Source: Pseudomonas syringae pv. cilantro
GTDB lineage: Bacteria > Pseudomonadota > Gammaproteobacteria > Pseudomonadales > Pseudomonadaceae
DNA length: 60,190 nucleotides
Direction: 5' to 3'
Assembly (NCBI RefSeq): GCF_001293775.1
Contig: NZ_LGLN01000013.1
Location: 364,534 to 424,723 of the forward strand
Positions 45,604 to 54,225 of this stretch are shown here, piece by piece. The first letter of the stretch is position 1. Each line of letters begins with the position of its first letter. The notes under the pieces were generated by a model. The model was not told where the DNA came from, searched no databases, and was given only the letters and a program-made list of their open reading frames with translations. The position numbers were made by a program, and so were the translations under genes.

Positions 45604-46634
45604 GTGCTACACGTAGCCCCAAGGTTTCGGAGCGCGTCGCGCCCAAAGCGGCCGACCCGTTGCCGCCGAAAAAGAACAAGCAGCGTCAAGATCACGACGA
45701 TGACGGCCCGAACTTCAGCATGCTGTTGTCGGCCTGGCTGGAAAGCCATCGTTCCAGTCTGGTGGACAGCTTGCGTCGTCTGGGCAAGCAGCCGATCGGC
45801 AGCTTCTTCACCTGTCTGGTCATGGCGATTGCCCTGAGCTTGCCCATGGGGCTGTCGTTGCTGCTGAGCAACGTCGAGCGTCTTGGCGGTTCATGGCAGC
45901 GAGCGGCGCAGATATCCATCTACCTGAATCTGGATGCCAGCGCTGCCGACGGCACACGGATGCGCGACGAGATCAAGGCGATGCCCGGTGTGGCAGATGC
46001 CGAGTACATCAGCAGCGATCAGGCGTTGAGCGAGTTCAAGCAACAGTCCGGTCTGGGCGAGGCACTTAAAGAATTACCAGAGAATCCGCTGCCGGGCGTG
46101 GTGCTGGTCACGCCGGACGAAGTGGACAAGCCCGCGCTGGAAGCCTTGCGCACCCGGCTCGCCGGCCTGCCGAAAGTGGAGCAGGCGCAGTTGGATCTGG
46201 TCTGGGTCGAAAGACTGGCGGCGATCCTCAAACTGGGTGATCGGTTCGTTTTCGGCTTGACGGTTCTGCTGGTCTCGGCTTTGCTGTTGGTCATTGGTAA
46301 CACGATACGTCTGCACATCGAAAACCGTCGCACCGAAATCGAAGTCATCAAGCTGGTGGGCGGTACTGACAGCTACGTGCGCAGACCCTTCCTCTATATG
46401 GGCGCGCTGTATGGTTTCGGGGCGGGAATCCTGTCCTGGGGCGTTCTGGCGTATGGCCTGGACTGGCTGAATGGTGCAGTCATCGGGCTGGCAGGCTTGT
46501 ACGGTAGCGACTTTGCACTGGCTGGCGTACCGCTGGCCGATGGTTTTTCGCTCTTGCTTGGAGCGGTTCTGTTAGGGTATATCGGTGCCTGGATTGCGGT
46601 CGCCCGTCACTTGCGTGAGCTGGCGCCCCGATAA
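45600..46634 (+). CDS. ftsX: Cell division permease FtsX
   Basis: A 344-residue membrane protein with a long cytoplasmic N-terminus (1-75, rich in Lys and Pro), a first helix (SFFTCLVMAIALSLPMGLSLLL), a periplasmic domain (95-200) and three C-terminal helices, the FtsX layout. Its start overlaps ftsE by ATGA. Confidence 0.95.
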   Translation: MSATRSPKVSERVAPKAADPLPPKKNKQRQDHDDDGPNFSMLLSAWLESHRSSLVDSLRRLGKQPIGSFFTCLVMAIALSLPMGLSLLLSNVERLGGSWQRAAQISIYLNLDASAADGTRMRDEIKAMPGVADAEYISSDQALSEFKQQSGLGEALKELPENPLPGVVLVTPDEVDKPALEALRTRLAGLPKVEQAQLDLVWVERLAAILKLGDRFVFGLTVLLVSALLLVIGNTIRLHIENRRTEIEVIKLVGGTDSYVRRPFLYMGALYGFGAGILSWGVLAYGLDWLNGAVIGLAGLYGSDFALAGVPLADGFSLLLGAVLLGYIGAWIAVARHLRELAPR

Positions 46635-46677
46635 GGCCTAAAATAATGTTTCACCAGATCGGCTTTTGACAATCAAG

Positions 46678-46704
46678 GAACTTGGTTAGCGGTTCCGAGT
46701 CAAT
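46678..46704 (+). promoter_or_regulatory. Possible sigma-E/AlgU-type promoter before rpoH
   Basis: GAACTT (46678-46683) is followed after 16 bases by TCAAT (46700-46704), close to the AlgU pattern GAACTT-N16/17-TCnnA. A TTGACA lies just upstream (46664) and could serve sigma-70. Envelope-stress control of rpoH is known in enterics and pseudomonads. Confidence 0.5.
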
Positions 46705-46753
46705 CTGGCTAGTGCTGAACTGCACATCCTATGTGCGCTGGAGGTTTTTTCGT

Positions 46754-47608
46754 ATGACCACTTCTTTGCAACCTGCTTATGCTTTAGTCCCGGGTGCAAA
46801 CCTTGAGGCCTATGTGCAAACGGTCAACAGCATTCCATTGCTGACGCCCGAGCGGGAGCGTGAACTGGCTGAGAGTCTCTACTATGAGCAGGATCTGGAC
46901 GCGGCCCGACAAATGGTCCTCGCCCACCTGCGCTTTGTTGTGCACATCGCTCGCAGTTATTCGGGTTACGGTCTGGCGCAGGCTGACCTGATCCAGGAAG
47001 GCAACGTCGGCCTGATGAAGGCCGTGAAGCGCTTCAATCCGGAAATGGGCGTGCGTCTGGTGTCGTTTGCCGTGCACTGGATCAAAGCAGAGATTCACGA
47101 GTTCATCCTGCGCAACTGGCGCATCGTCAAGGTTGCCACGACCAAAGCGCAGCGCAAGCTGTTCTTCAACTTGCGCAGCCAGAAGAAACGTCTGGCCTGG
47201 CTGAACAACGACGAAGTACATCGCGTCGCCGAAAGCCTGGGCGTCGAGCCGCGAGAAGTCCGCGAAATGGAAAGCCGCCTGACCGGCCATGACATGGCCT
47301 TCGACCCGGCAGCCGAAGCGGATGACGACAGCGCGTTCCAGTCGCCAGCCAATTATCTGGAAGACCACCGCTACGACCCGGCGCGTCAACTGGAAGACTC
47401 CGACTGGACCGACAACTCCACCGCCAACCTGCATCAGGCGCTGGACGTACTCGACGAGCGCAGCCGCGACATTCTCTACCAGCGCTGGCTGGCAGAAGAG
47501 AAGGCCACGCTGCACGACCTGGCGCAGAAGTACAACGTATCTGCCGAGCGTATTCGTCAGCTGGAAAAAAGCGCGATGAACAAGCTCAAGACGTCGATCG
47601 CCGCGTAA
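46754..47608 (+). CDS. rpoH: Heat-shock sigma factor RpoH (sigma-32)
   Basis: 284 residues from ATG 46754 with GGAGG 9 bases upstream; the longer open frame is not needed. Region 2 has [20 protein letters not shown] and the RpoH box-type [15 protein letters not shown]; region 4 has the C-terminal [22 protein letters not shown]. It directs transcription of chaperone and protease genes. It follows ftsX, the same order as in E. coli. Temperature control by mRNA structure is possible but not shown. Confidence 0.96.
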   Translation: MTTSLQPAYALVPGANLEAYVQTVNSIPLLTPERERELAESLYYEQDLDAARQMVLAHLRFVVHIARSYSGYGLAQADLIQEGNVGLMKAVKRFNPEMGVRLVSFAVHWIKAEIHEFILRNWRIVKVATTKAQRKLFFNLRSQKKRLAWLNNDEVHRVAESLGVEPREVREMESRLTGHDMAFDPAAEADDDSAFQSPANYLEDHRYDPARQLEDSDWTDNSTANLHQALDVLDERSRDILYQRWLAEEKATLHDLAQKYNVSAERIRQLEKSAMNKLKTSIAA

Positions 47609-47623
47609 GGCTACCCGGCAACG

Positions 47624-47654
47624 AAAAACGCCCCGAGATGATCGGGGCGTTTTT
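47624..47654 (+). terminator. rpoH terminator
   Basis: AAAAACGCCCCGA (47624-47636) pairs with TCGGGGCGTTTTT (47642-47654), a classic intrinsic terminator 16 bases after the rpoH stop. The A-tract means it may work in both directions. Confidence 0.95.
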
Positions 47655-47664
47655 ATTTGTATAT

Positions 47665-47706
47665 CAACTATCGTGCGACGCTTCGCGGTGGGAGCGGACT
47701 TGTCCG
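47665..47706. repeat. REP-like palindromic repeat
   Basis: AACTATCGTGCGACGC leads into GTGGGAGCGGACTTGTCCGCGAAG, in which GCGGAC and GTCCGC form a small palindrome. The same elements occur near 19660 and 29709. The gap to mtgA otherwise holds nothing recognisable. Confidence 0.65.
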
Positions 47707-47854
47707 CGAAGGGGGCCGTACAGTCGCAGAAGATTTGGCGTTCAAAACAATGCCTTCGCGAACAATGCGGATCGCCGCCCCGGTCGCTCCAAAAGCCCCC
47801 GGCCCCCATGCTCGCGCGTAGGGAGCTAGAGGCCGTTGAAACAGAGCGCAACCC

Positions 47855-48565
47855 TCACCACCGACGGCTGTTGTTCAACCCCTGCAAATACTCATCCCCG
47901 CCCAGCTGGCGCATCTGCTGGCGAATCCAGCCGGCGCGGCGGGAGACGTAGCTGCCGGGGTGGCTGGCGCTCCACTGTCGTGGGTTGGGCAGAACGGCGG
48001 CGAGGTAGCTGGCCTGTTGCGCGGAGAGGGCGCTGGCGTTGGTGCGGAAGTGGTGTTGCGCAGCGGCCTGGGCGCCGAATACGCCTTCGTCCCATTCGAC
48101 GCTGTTCAGGTACACCTCAAGGATGCGCTCCTTGGACCACAGCAGTTCGATGAGCATGGTGAACCAGGCTTCCAGGCCTTTGCGCAGGTAGCTGCGACCC
48201 GACCAAAGAAACAGGTTTTTCGACACTTGCTGGCTCAGGGTGCTGGCGCCACGGATCGAGCCGCCTAGTTCATTGTGCAGAATGGCGGCCTGAATCGCTT
48301 CAACATCGAAGCCCCAATGTTCCGCAAACTTCTGGTCTTCGCCGGCAATCACGGCAATCTTCAGGTTGTCGGAGATCTTGTTCCACGGTTCCCAGTCGCG
48401 TTGCAGGTCGATGGGCTCGCCGTCGAACCACGATTCAACCTTGCGCTCGACCATCAGCGCGGTGCCCGGTGGCGGTATCCAGCGCAGGACCAAAACCACC
48501 AGAAAGCTGCCCGCGGCGAACCACAGCAGGGCTTTGACGATGCGACGAAGAATAATTTGCAGCAT
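47855..48565 (-). CDS. mtgA: Monofunctional peptidoglycan glycosyltransferase
   Basis: A 236-residue GT51 enzyme with one N-terminal membrane anchor (ALLWFAAGSFLVVLVL). Catalytic motifs are visible: AGEDQKFAEHWGFD (first Glu), RGASTLSQQVSKNLFLW, KGLEAWFTMLIELLWSKERILEVYLNS (second Glu). It polymerises lipid II into glycan chains without transpeptidase activity. Transcribed towards rpoH. Confidence 0.95.
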   Translation of the reverse strand: MLQIILRRIVKALLWFAAGSFLVVLVLRWIPPPGTALMVERKVESWFDGEPIDLQRDWEPWNKISDNLKIAVIAGEDQKFAEHWGFDVEAIQAAILHNELGGSIRGASTLSQQVSKNLFLWSGRSYLRKGLEAWFTMLIELLWSKERILEVYLNSVEWDEGVFGAQAAAQHHFRTNASALSAQQASYLAAVLPNPRQWSASHPGSYVSRRAGWIRQQMRQLGGDEYLQGLNNSRRW

Positions 48566-48645
48566 AGAGATGGCTTGGCCGAACCCGTTGAGCGGGCCAT
48601 TATACAGACCGTGCGCTTTCCGACGATTTTTCCCTGGAGTTCCTG

Positions 48646-49026
48646 ATGCTTCGTAGCTTTTTGATGCTGGCCGCTTTCTTCGGCTTCACCGGCGTGGCCT
48701 TGGGTGCCTTCGCGGCGCATGGCTTGAAAGAACGCCTGAGCGCTGAGTATCTGGCGGTTTTTCATACCGGTGTGCTTTACCAACTGGTCCACGCGCTGGC
48801 CTTGCTCGGAGTGGCGGTATTGGCGACGCAGGTCCCGGGACGTCTGATCAATCTGGCCGGGTTTTCATTCGCCATCGGTATTCTGCTGTTTTCCGGCAGC
48901 CTGTACGCATTGACCCTGACCGGCATCAGCAAGCTGGGCATCATCACCCCGTTCGGCGGTCTGGCGTTTCTGTTTGGCTGGTCGATGCTGGGGCTGGCGG
49001 CGTGGCGACTGGGTTCCGCGCCCTGA
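48646..49026 (+). CDS. DUF423 membrane protein
   Basis: A 126-residue protein with four hydrophobic helices. FLMLAAFFGFTGVALGAFAAHGL at the N-terminus and TPFGGLAFLFGW near the end are typical of the DUF423 (YgdD-like) family. Function unknown. It is divergent from mtgA. Confidence 0.88.
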   Translation: MLRSFLMLAAFFGFTGVALGAFAAHGLKERLSAEYLAVFHTGVLYQLVHALALLGVAVLATQVPGRLINLAGFSFAIGILLFSGSLYALTLTGISKLGIITPFGGLAFLFGWSMLGLAAWRLGSAP

Positions 49027-49124
49027 ACGACAGGCCACGCTTGAGACGAATGGCGTGGCTTTGCCTTGGTCATACCGGCCGATCGGGCTAGAATGCTGGC
49101 CCCTAAAATGATGGCTGCCGTCGC

Positions 49125-49325
49125 ATGCACATTCAGTTGAACGGTGAACCCTTTGAACTGCCCGATGGCGAGACCGTCGCGGCGTTATTGACCCGCCTGG
49201 ACCTTGCCGGACGCCGGGTCGCGGTGGAACTGAACCTGGAGATCGTGTCGCGTAGCCAGCATGACGCGACGGTCCTGCGCGAAGGCGATCAGGTCGAAGT
49301 GGTTCATGCCATCGGCGGTGGCTAG
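49125..49325 (+). CDS. thiS: Sulfur carrier ThiS
   Basis: A 66-residue ubiquitin-like protein ending in Gly-Gly(-Gly), the thiocarboxylate-bearing tail (VHAIGGG). LNGEPFELPDG and NLEIVSR fit the family. It delivers sulfur to ThiG for thiazole synthesis. thiG follows after 51 bases. Confidence 0.93.
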   Translation: MHIQLNGEPFELPDGETVAALLTRLDLAGRRVAVELNLEIVSRSQHDATVLREGDQVEVVHAIGGG

Positions 49326-49376
49326 TCGGCACTTGCACTGCGTCGCCCCCAATCTGCACTCCAAAGAGGATTACCG

Positions 49377-50171
49377 ATGAGCAATGTTCGCAGCGACAAG
49401 CCCTTCGTTCTGGCTGGTCGGACTTTCGAGTCGCGCCTGCTGGTGGGCACCGGCAAGTACATCGACATGGAGCAGACCCGTCTGGCCATCGAAGCCTCCG
49501 GTGCCGAAATTGTTACCGTCGCCGTGCGCCGCACCAACCTGGGCCAGAACCCGGGCGAGCCGAATCTGCTCGACGTGTTGCCGCCGGACCGCTACACCAT
49601 CCTGCCGAACACCGCTGGCTGCTTCGATGCGGTGGAGGCTGTGCGCACCTGCCGCCTGTCCCGCGAGCTGCTCGACGGGCGCAATCTGGTCAAGCTGGAA
49701 GTGCTGGCCGATCAGAAAACCCTGTTTCCGAACGTGATCGAAACCCTCAAGGCCGCCGAAATACTGGTCAAGGACGGTTTCGACGTCATGGTCTACACCA
49801 GCGATGACCCGATCATCGCCCGCCAGCTGGCTGAAATCGGCTGCATCGCGATCATGCCGCTGGCCGGTCTGATCGGCAGCGGTCTGGGGATCTGTAACCC
49901 CTACAACCTGCAGATCATCCTTGAAGAAACCAAAGTCCCGGTGCTCGTCGATGCCGGTGTTGGCACCGCGTCCGACGCCACCATCGCGATGGAGCTGGGC
50001 TGCGAGGCGGTGTTGATGAACTCGGCCATCGCCCATGCGCAACAGCCGGTCATGATGGCCGAAGCCATGAAGCACGCTGTAATTGCCGGTCGTCTGGCGT
50101 ACCTCGCCGGGCGCATGCCACGAAAACTCTATGCCAGCGCATCTTCGCCGCTGGATGGCCTGATCAAGTAA
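49377..50171 (+). CDS. thiG: Thiazole synthase ThiG
   Basis: A 264-residue TIM-barrel enzyme that joins deoxyxylulose phosphate, dehydroglycine and ThiS sulfur into the thiazole of thiamine. [33 protein letters not shown] (catalytic Lys), [12 protein letters not shown] and [11 protein letters not shown] are characteristic. Coupled with thiS; no TPP riboswitch seen upstream. Confidence 0.96.
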   Translation: MSNVRSDKPFVLAGRTFESRLLVGTGKYIDMEQTRLAIEASGAEIVTVAVRRTNLGQNPGEPNLLDVLPPDRYTILPNTAGCFDAVEAVRTCRLSRELLDGRNLVKLEVLADQKTLFPNVIETLKAAEILVKDGFDVMVYTSDDPIIARQLAEIGCIAIMPLAGLIGSGLGICNPYNLQIILEETKVPVLVDAGVGTASDATIAMELGCEAVLMNSAIAHAQQPVMMAEAMKHAVIAGRLAYLAGRMPRKLYASASSPLDGLIK

Positions 50172-50181
50172 GAGCCCGTTG

Positions 50182-50916
50182 ATGACTGATTCGCACGTTC
50201 CGCACCCAGAGTCGCCTGCTACCGAAGAAGGCGAAGAGCGCCCGCACCGCCGCATCAAAAGCTTCGTGATGCGTGCCGGCCGCATGACCGAAGGCCAACA
50301 GCGTGGTCTGGATCAGGGCCGCCCGCTATTCGGCCTGTCGCTTACCGACACGCCTGTGGATTTCGATCAGGTTTTCGGCCGCTCTGCGCCGCGCACGCTG
50401 GAGATCGGATTCGGCATGGGCCACTCGCTGCTGGAAATGGCCGCAGCGTCACCGGAGCAGGATTTCATCGGCGTCGAAGTGCATTACCCGGGCGTGGGCG
50501 CGCTGCTCAATGGCGTGCTGACCCAGGGGCTGACCAACGTGCGCGTCTACGATTGCGACGCCATTGAAGTCCTGAACCGCTGCATCGCTGATAACAGCCT
50601 TGATCGACTGATGCTGTTCTTCCCGGACCCATGGCACAAGAGCCGTCACCACAAGCGCCGTATCGTGCAGCCCGAGTTTGCCGCCTTGGTGCGCAGCAAG
50701 CTGAAAGTTGGCGGTGTGTTCCACATGGCCACCGACTGGGGGCCGTACGCGGAATACATGCTCGAAGTGATGAGCGTAGCGCCTGGCTATCGCAATCAGG
50801 CCGAAGACAACCAATACGTGCCGCGCCCGGCGGAACGGCCGATCACCAAGTTCGAACGCCGGGGCGAAAAACTCGGCCACGGTGTCTGGGACCTGAAGTT
50901 CGAAAAGGTCGATTGA
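50182..50916 (+). CDS. trmB: tRNA (guanine-N7-)-methyltransferase
   Basis: About 244 residues from ATG 50182 (an overlapping TTG at 50179 is less likely). SAM-binding [14 protein letters not shown], then [18 protein letters not shown], the TrmB catalytic region, and [11 protein letters not shown]. It makes m7G46 in tRNA. Follows thiG by 10 bases and is probably in its operon. Confidence 0.95.
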   Translation: MTDSHVPHPESPATEEGEERPHRRIKSFVMRAGRMTEGQQRGLDQGRPLFGLSLTDTPVDFDQVFGRSAPRTLEIGFGMGHSLLEMAAASPEQDFIGVEVHYPGVGALLNGVLTQGLTNVRVYDCDAIEVLNRCIADNSLDRLMLFFPDPWHKSRHHKRRIVQPEFAALVRSKLKVGGVFHMATDWGPYAEYMLEVMSVAPGYRNQAEDNQYVPRPAERPITKFERRGEKLGHGVWDLKFEKVD

Positions 50917-50926
50917 ACGAGCTGAC

Positions 50927-50948
50927 CGTGCCCACTCATCTGGGCACG
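50927..50948. terminator. Hairpin between convergent trmB and phosphatase genes
   Basis: CGTGCCCA (50927-50934) and TGGGCACG (50941-50948) form a perfect 8-base stem with a 6-base loop, 10 bases after trmB. Likely a shared terminator. Confidence 0.65.
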
Positions 50949-50977
50949 ATCTTGCTGGATCAAGCGTATTCCGCCGC

Positions 50978-52036
50978 TTACTGAATCTCGTCCGGTTTGA
51001 CGATCACCCAGTTCTTGTCTGCCGTGACCGGCAACTTCTCCTTGGCCTGCGCTTCTGCATTGGCCTTGATCATGCCGTTGAGCTGGGTCATGTATTTGTC
51101 CTTGCGGTTGACCCACAAGTGCACGCCGCCCTTGCTCACGTCCACGCTGTGAAACAGCATGTAGCCGTCGCTGGTCGGGGTGTCGCCGCCCACCAGCACC
51201 GGTTTTTTCCACTGATCGATGTAAGTCAGAATCGCTGCCTGCTTGCCGGCCATCCAGGTTGCCGGGGTCCACAGGTACGGCGTCAGCTCCAGGCCCATGT
51301 TGCTTTTCGGATCGTATTTGCCTGCGGTGATCTGCTTGCGTGCGGTGGTCAGTTCGCCGGTCTTGCGGTCCTTGAGCAGCGTGGTGACGCCGATCACGTT
51401 CTGTGGTTTGACGTTATAGCCATACTTCGGATCGGCAGCGACCATGCGTACCAGCTCTTCGGACGCAGCGGTCATCACGTAGACCTCGATGCCGTTTTCC
51501 ATCAGCTTGTTGTACAGCTCGGTCTGCCCGGTGAACACGCGTGGCGGCTCGATATTGAGCTGCTTGACGGTATCGCCGTCGTAATAAGTCGCAGGGATCG
51601 GTTTTTTCAGGGCCATCAGCTCATCGACGTAGCCTTTGAGCTCCTGAAGCGTGAAGCCGGAAAACACTTGAGCGACCCACGGATAGCAGACCATGTCGTC
51701 TATTTCGCAAAGACGATAGTAGTAACTGAACAGGCTTTCCTTGTGCTCGGCGGTGTCTTTGAAGGGGATCAGTTTCAACGAAGGGTCTAGCGTTTCGCGG
51801 GTGATCAGGCCTTTGTTTTCCATGTACGGCAGCAGCGATTCTTCAAGGTCGAAGCGGTAGCTGGTGTTGTCCATGTCGAAGACCGCGTAATTGCCCTTGT
51901 TGGCATTCGCGGCAATCATCGCGTCGAGCGCCTTGGCGGCAGGCTCGGGCCAATGCTTCAATTCGGTGGCAGCAAAAGCCTGGCTGGCAAGCCCGGCACA
52001 GAGTGCAACTGCCAGCAATTTTGGCGCGAATTTCAT
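50978..52036 (-). CDS. pchP: Phosphorylcholine phosphatase
   Basis: A 352-residue HAD-family phosphatase with a signal peptide (MKFAPKLLAVALCAGLASQA). Motif I is FDMDNTSYRF with both catalytic Asp residues, motif II lies in VYVMTAASEELV, and motif IV in VGGDTPTSDGYML. This matches PchP of Pseudomonas, which frees choline from phosphorylcholine in the periplasm. The bet genes for choline oxidation lie 4 kb downstream. Confidence 0.87.
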   Translation of the reverse strand: MKFAPKLLAVALCAGLASQAFAATELKHWPEPAAKALDAMIAANANKGNYAVFDMDNTSYRFDLEESLLPYMENKGLITRETLDPSLKLIPFKDTAEHKESLFSYYYRLCEIDDMVCYPWVAQVFSGFTLQELKGYVDELMALKKPIPATYYDGDTVKQLNIEPPRVFTGQTELYNKLMENGIEVYVMTAASEELVRMVAADPKYGYNVKPQNVIGVTTLLKDRKTGELTTARKQITAGKYDPKSNMGLELTPYLWTPATWMAGKQAAILTYIDQWKKPVLVGGDTPTSDGYMLFHSVDVSKGGVHLWVNRKDKYMTQLNGMIKANAEAQAKEKLPVTADKNWVIVKPDEIQ

Positions 52037-52181
52037 AGGCGATTTCCCCTTGTCAAAAAAACGAAGGGGCAGACCGTAACAAATTATTGTGAAGGCAAAA
52101 GTACGCCAGCGACCCGAAAAAGGCCAAAAGACGCCGTTTGCCCCTTTATTTGCGACAGCAAAACCAAAAGCGACACTTTTG

Positions 52182-52736
52182 TTACGGTTTTTGGTCGGTA
52201 GCCTTTTTCGATGCTAAACACGCTCCGACGCGTTCCCAGACCTCAAAGTTGTAAGCAGGCTTGTCATCAACGGCCGGGTTCTCGGCAGTGGACACCAATG
52301 CCCACTGCGCCGTATCGAATTCCGGAAACCACGCGTCGCCTTCAGGGCTCAGCGCCACGCGAGTCAAATACAGGCGGTCCGCCTGCGCAAGGCCCTGCGC
52401 ATAGAGCTGCGCGCCACCAATCAACATCACTTCATCGACGCCCTGTCCCTGCGCCCATTGCTCGGCGCGCACTACAGCGGCGTCCAGCGACGGTAGGACT
52501 TCTGCGCCTTCGAGTTGCAGGTCCGTCTGGCGGCTGACCACCAGATTCAGGCGGCCGGGCAGCGGGCGGCCCAGCGAATCCCAGGTCTTGCGACCCATGA
52601 TGATCGGCTTGCCGAGGGTCGTGGCCTTGAAATATTTGAAATCCCCCGGCAGATGCCAGGGCATGGAATTGTCGACGCCAATCACTCGGTTTTCACCAAG
52701 GGCGGCAATCAGGCTGAGCGGGAGATGAGTGTTCAT
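52182..52736 (-). CDS. folA: Dihydrofolate reductase
   Basis: A 184-residue enzyme making tetrahydrofolate with NADPH. SLIAALGENRVIGVDNSMPWHLPGD, MGRKTWDSLGRPLPGR and VMLIGGAQLYAQ are the family signatures, with the catalytic Asp in LPGDFKYFK. The 20-residue C-terminal tail is a little longer than E. coli FolA. Monocistronic. Confidence 0.95.
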   Translation of the reverse strand: MNTHLPLSLIAALGENRVIGVDNSMPWHLPGDFKYFKATTLGKPIIMGRKTWDSLGRPLPGRLNLVVSRQTDLQLEGAEVLPSLDAAVVRAEQWAQGQGVDEVMLIGGAQLYAQGLAQADRLYLTRVALSPEGDAWFPEFDTAQWALVSTAENPAVDDKPAYNFEVWERVGACLASKKATDQKP

Positions 52737-52845
52737 GGCGCGAGGATATCAGAGGTCGCGGGGCGGGCGAATGAACTGATACGCGCCGTGCTCAGTCCGA
52801 TGACAGCGGTTATGCTCACCGCAGCATTTAATCAAGAGACGCCGT

Positions 52846-54225
52846 GTGACTGCACTGACCCCACTCGATACCCTCTGGCTGACCGAAGCCGTGCGCCTGC
52901 GTGAACAGCAGGCGGGCGCGCTGGACGATCAGGAAGCCAACCGCCGAGCCCGCGCCGCCGGAGGCGATCTGACCGCTCGAATCACGCACCGCGCCCTCGG
53001 GCTGGCAGAGCGCGACGGCATGCTCGCGGCGCTGCATCGCTGGCAGCAAGGCGCGCGCCTGGCCTTGATGGCACTGGCCGTGTTGGCCGTCATCAGCGGG
53101 GCAGGGCTGGCCTTTGCCGCGATGGGTGACGGGCAGACGCCGGTCAACGTGTTCTGGGCGCTGGGTAGCCTGCTGGGCGTAAATGTGCTGCTGTTGGCCA
53201 GTTGGGCAGTCGGTTTGATCTTCGCCGGGCGCAGCCATACCGGGCTGGGGCGTCTGTGGCTGTGGCTGAGCGAAAAGCTCGCCCGTGATGCGCAGGCCGC
53301 GCAACTCGCGCCTGCGCTGGTTCTGCTGCTGCAACGCAAACGCCTGAATCGCTGGGTGCTCGGGCTAGTGGTTCACAGCCTTTGGTTGCTGGCGTTGCTC
53401 AGTGCGCTGGTGGTGCTGCTGATGCTGATGGCAACCCGGCGCTACGGTTTTGTCTGGGAAACCACCATTCTGAACAGCGACACCTTTGTCAGCCTGACCC
53501 AGACCCTCGGTACGCTCCCGGCCTGGCTGGGTTTCAGTGTGCCCGACGAATCCATGATCCGCGCCAGCGGCAATGGCGCGCTGAGTATCGAGAATGCGCG
53601 GCAGGCGTGGGCGGCTTGGCTGGTGGGCGTGCTGCTGGTATACGGCATTCTGCCGCGTCTTTTGCTGGCGGCGTTCTGCCTGTGGCGCTGGAAGCGCGGG
53701 CGGGCGGCGTTGCGTCTTGATCTTGAGCTGCCGGAGTACGTTGAACTTCGTGAACGACTGATGCCCAGCAGCGAGCGATTGGGCGTCAACGATGCCGAGC
53801 CCGCTGCGCTCCATCAGGTTCAATCCGGCGTGAGCGCTGTTGAAAGCAACGGCGCGCTGCTGGTGGCAATCGAGCTGGATGATCAGCAGGTCTGGCCGCC
53901 GCAGTTGCCGTCTGGTGTGGCCAATGCCGGCGTGCTCGACAGCCGCGAGTCGCGCCAGAAGCTGCTCGAGCAACTGGCTCACTATCCGCCTGCGCGTATG
54001 GTCATCGCCTGCGATCCGCGCCGTTCACCGGATCGTGGCAGTCTGGCGCTGATTGCCGAACTGGCGCGTTGTGCCGGTGCGACGCGCATCTGGCTGCTGC
54101 CTGCACCCGTCGGGCAGGCGCTCGACCCGGAGCGCCTGGACGACTGGCATGTCGCGCTGGATCAACTGCAATTGCCCCGCACAGAAAGCGCGCCGTTGAA
54201 CTGGCTGGAGACAGGCCATGACTGA
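52846..54225 (+). CDS. DUF2868 membrane protein
   Basis: A 459-residue membrane protein from GTG 52846. It has about four hydrophobic helices between 60 and 285 (LALMALAVLAVISGAGLAF, VLLLASWAVGLIF, LALLSALVVLLMLM, LLVYGILPRLLLAAF) and a soluble C-terminus. Its stop overlaps the start of the GTPase gene by 8 bases. The family (DUF2868) always pairs with a DUF3482 GTPase in my knowledge; function unknown. Confidence 0.82.
   Translation: MTALTPLDTLWLTEAVRLREQQAGALDDQEANRRARAAGGDLTARITHRALGLAERDGMLAALHRWQQGARLALMALAVLAVISGAGLAFAAMGDGQTPVNVFWALGSLLGVNVLLLASWAVGLIFAGRSHTGLGRLWLWLSEKLARDAQAAQLAPALVLLLQRKRLNRWVLGLVVHSLWLLALLSALVVLLMLMATRRYGFVWETTILNSDTFVSLTQTLGTLPAWLGFSVPDESMIRASGNGALSIENARQAWAAWLVGVLLVYGILPRLLLAAFCLWRWKRGRAALRLDLELPEYVELRERLMPSSERLGVNDAEPAALHQVQSGVSAVESNGALLVAIELDDQQVWPPQLPSGVANAGVLDSRESRQKLLEQLAHYPPARMVIACDPRRSPDRGSLALIAELARCAGATRIWLLPAPVGQALDPERLDDWHVALDQLQLPRTESAPLNWLETGHD

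Noticed and set aside
49027..49124. A TPP riboswitch before thiS-thiG
   Set aside because: The gap is under 100 bases and the conserved CTGAGA and ACCTGA-type elements are absent.
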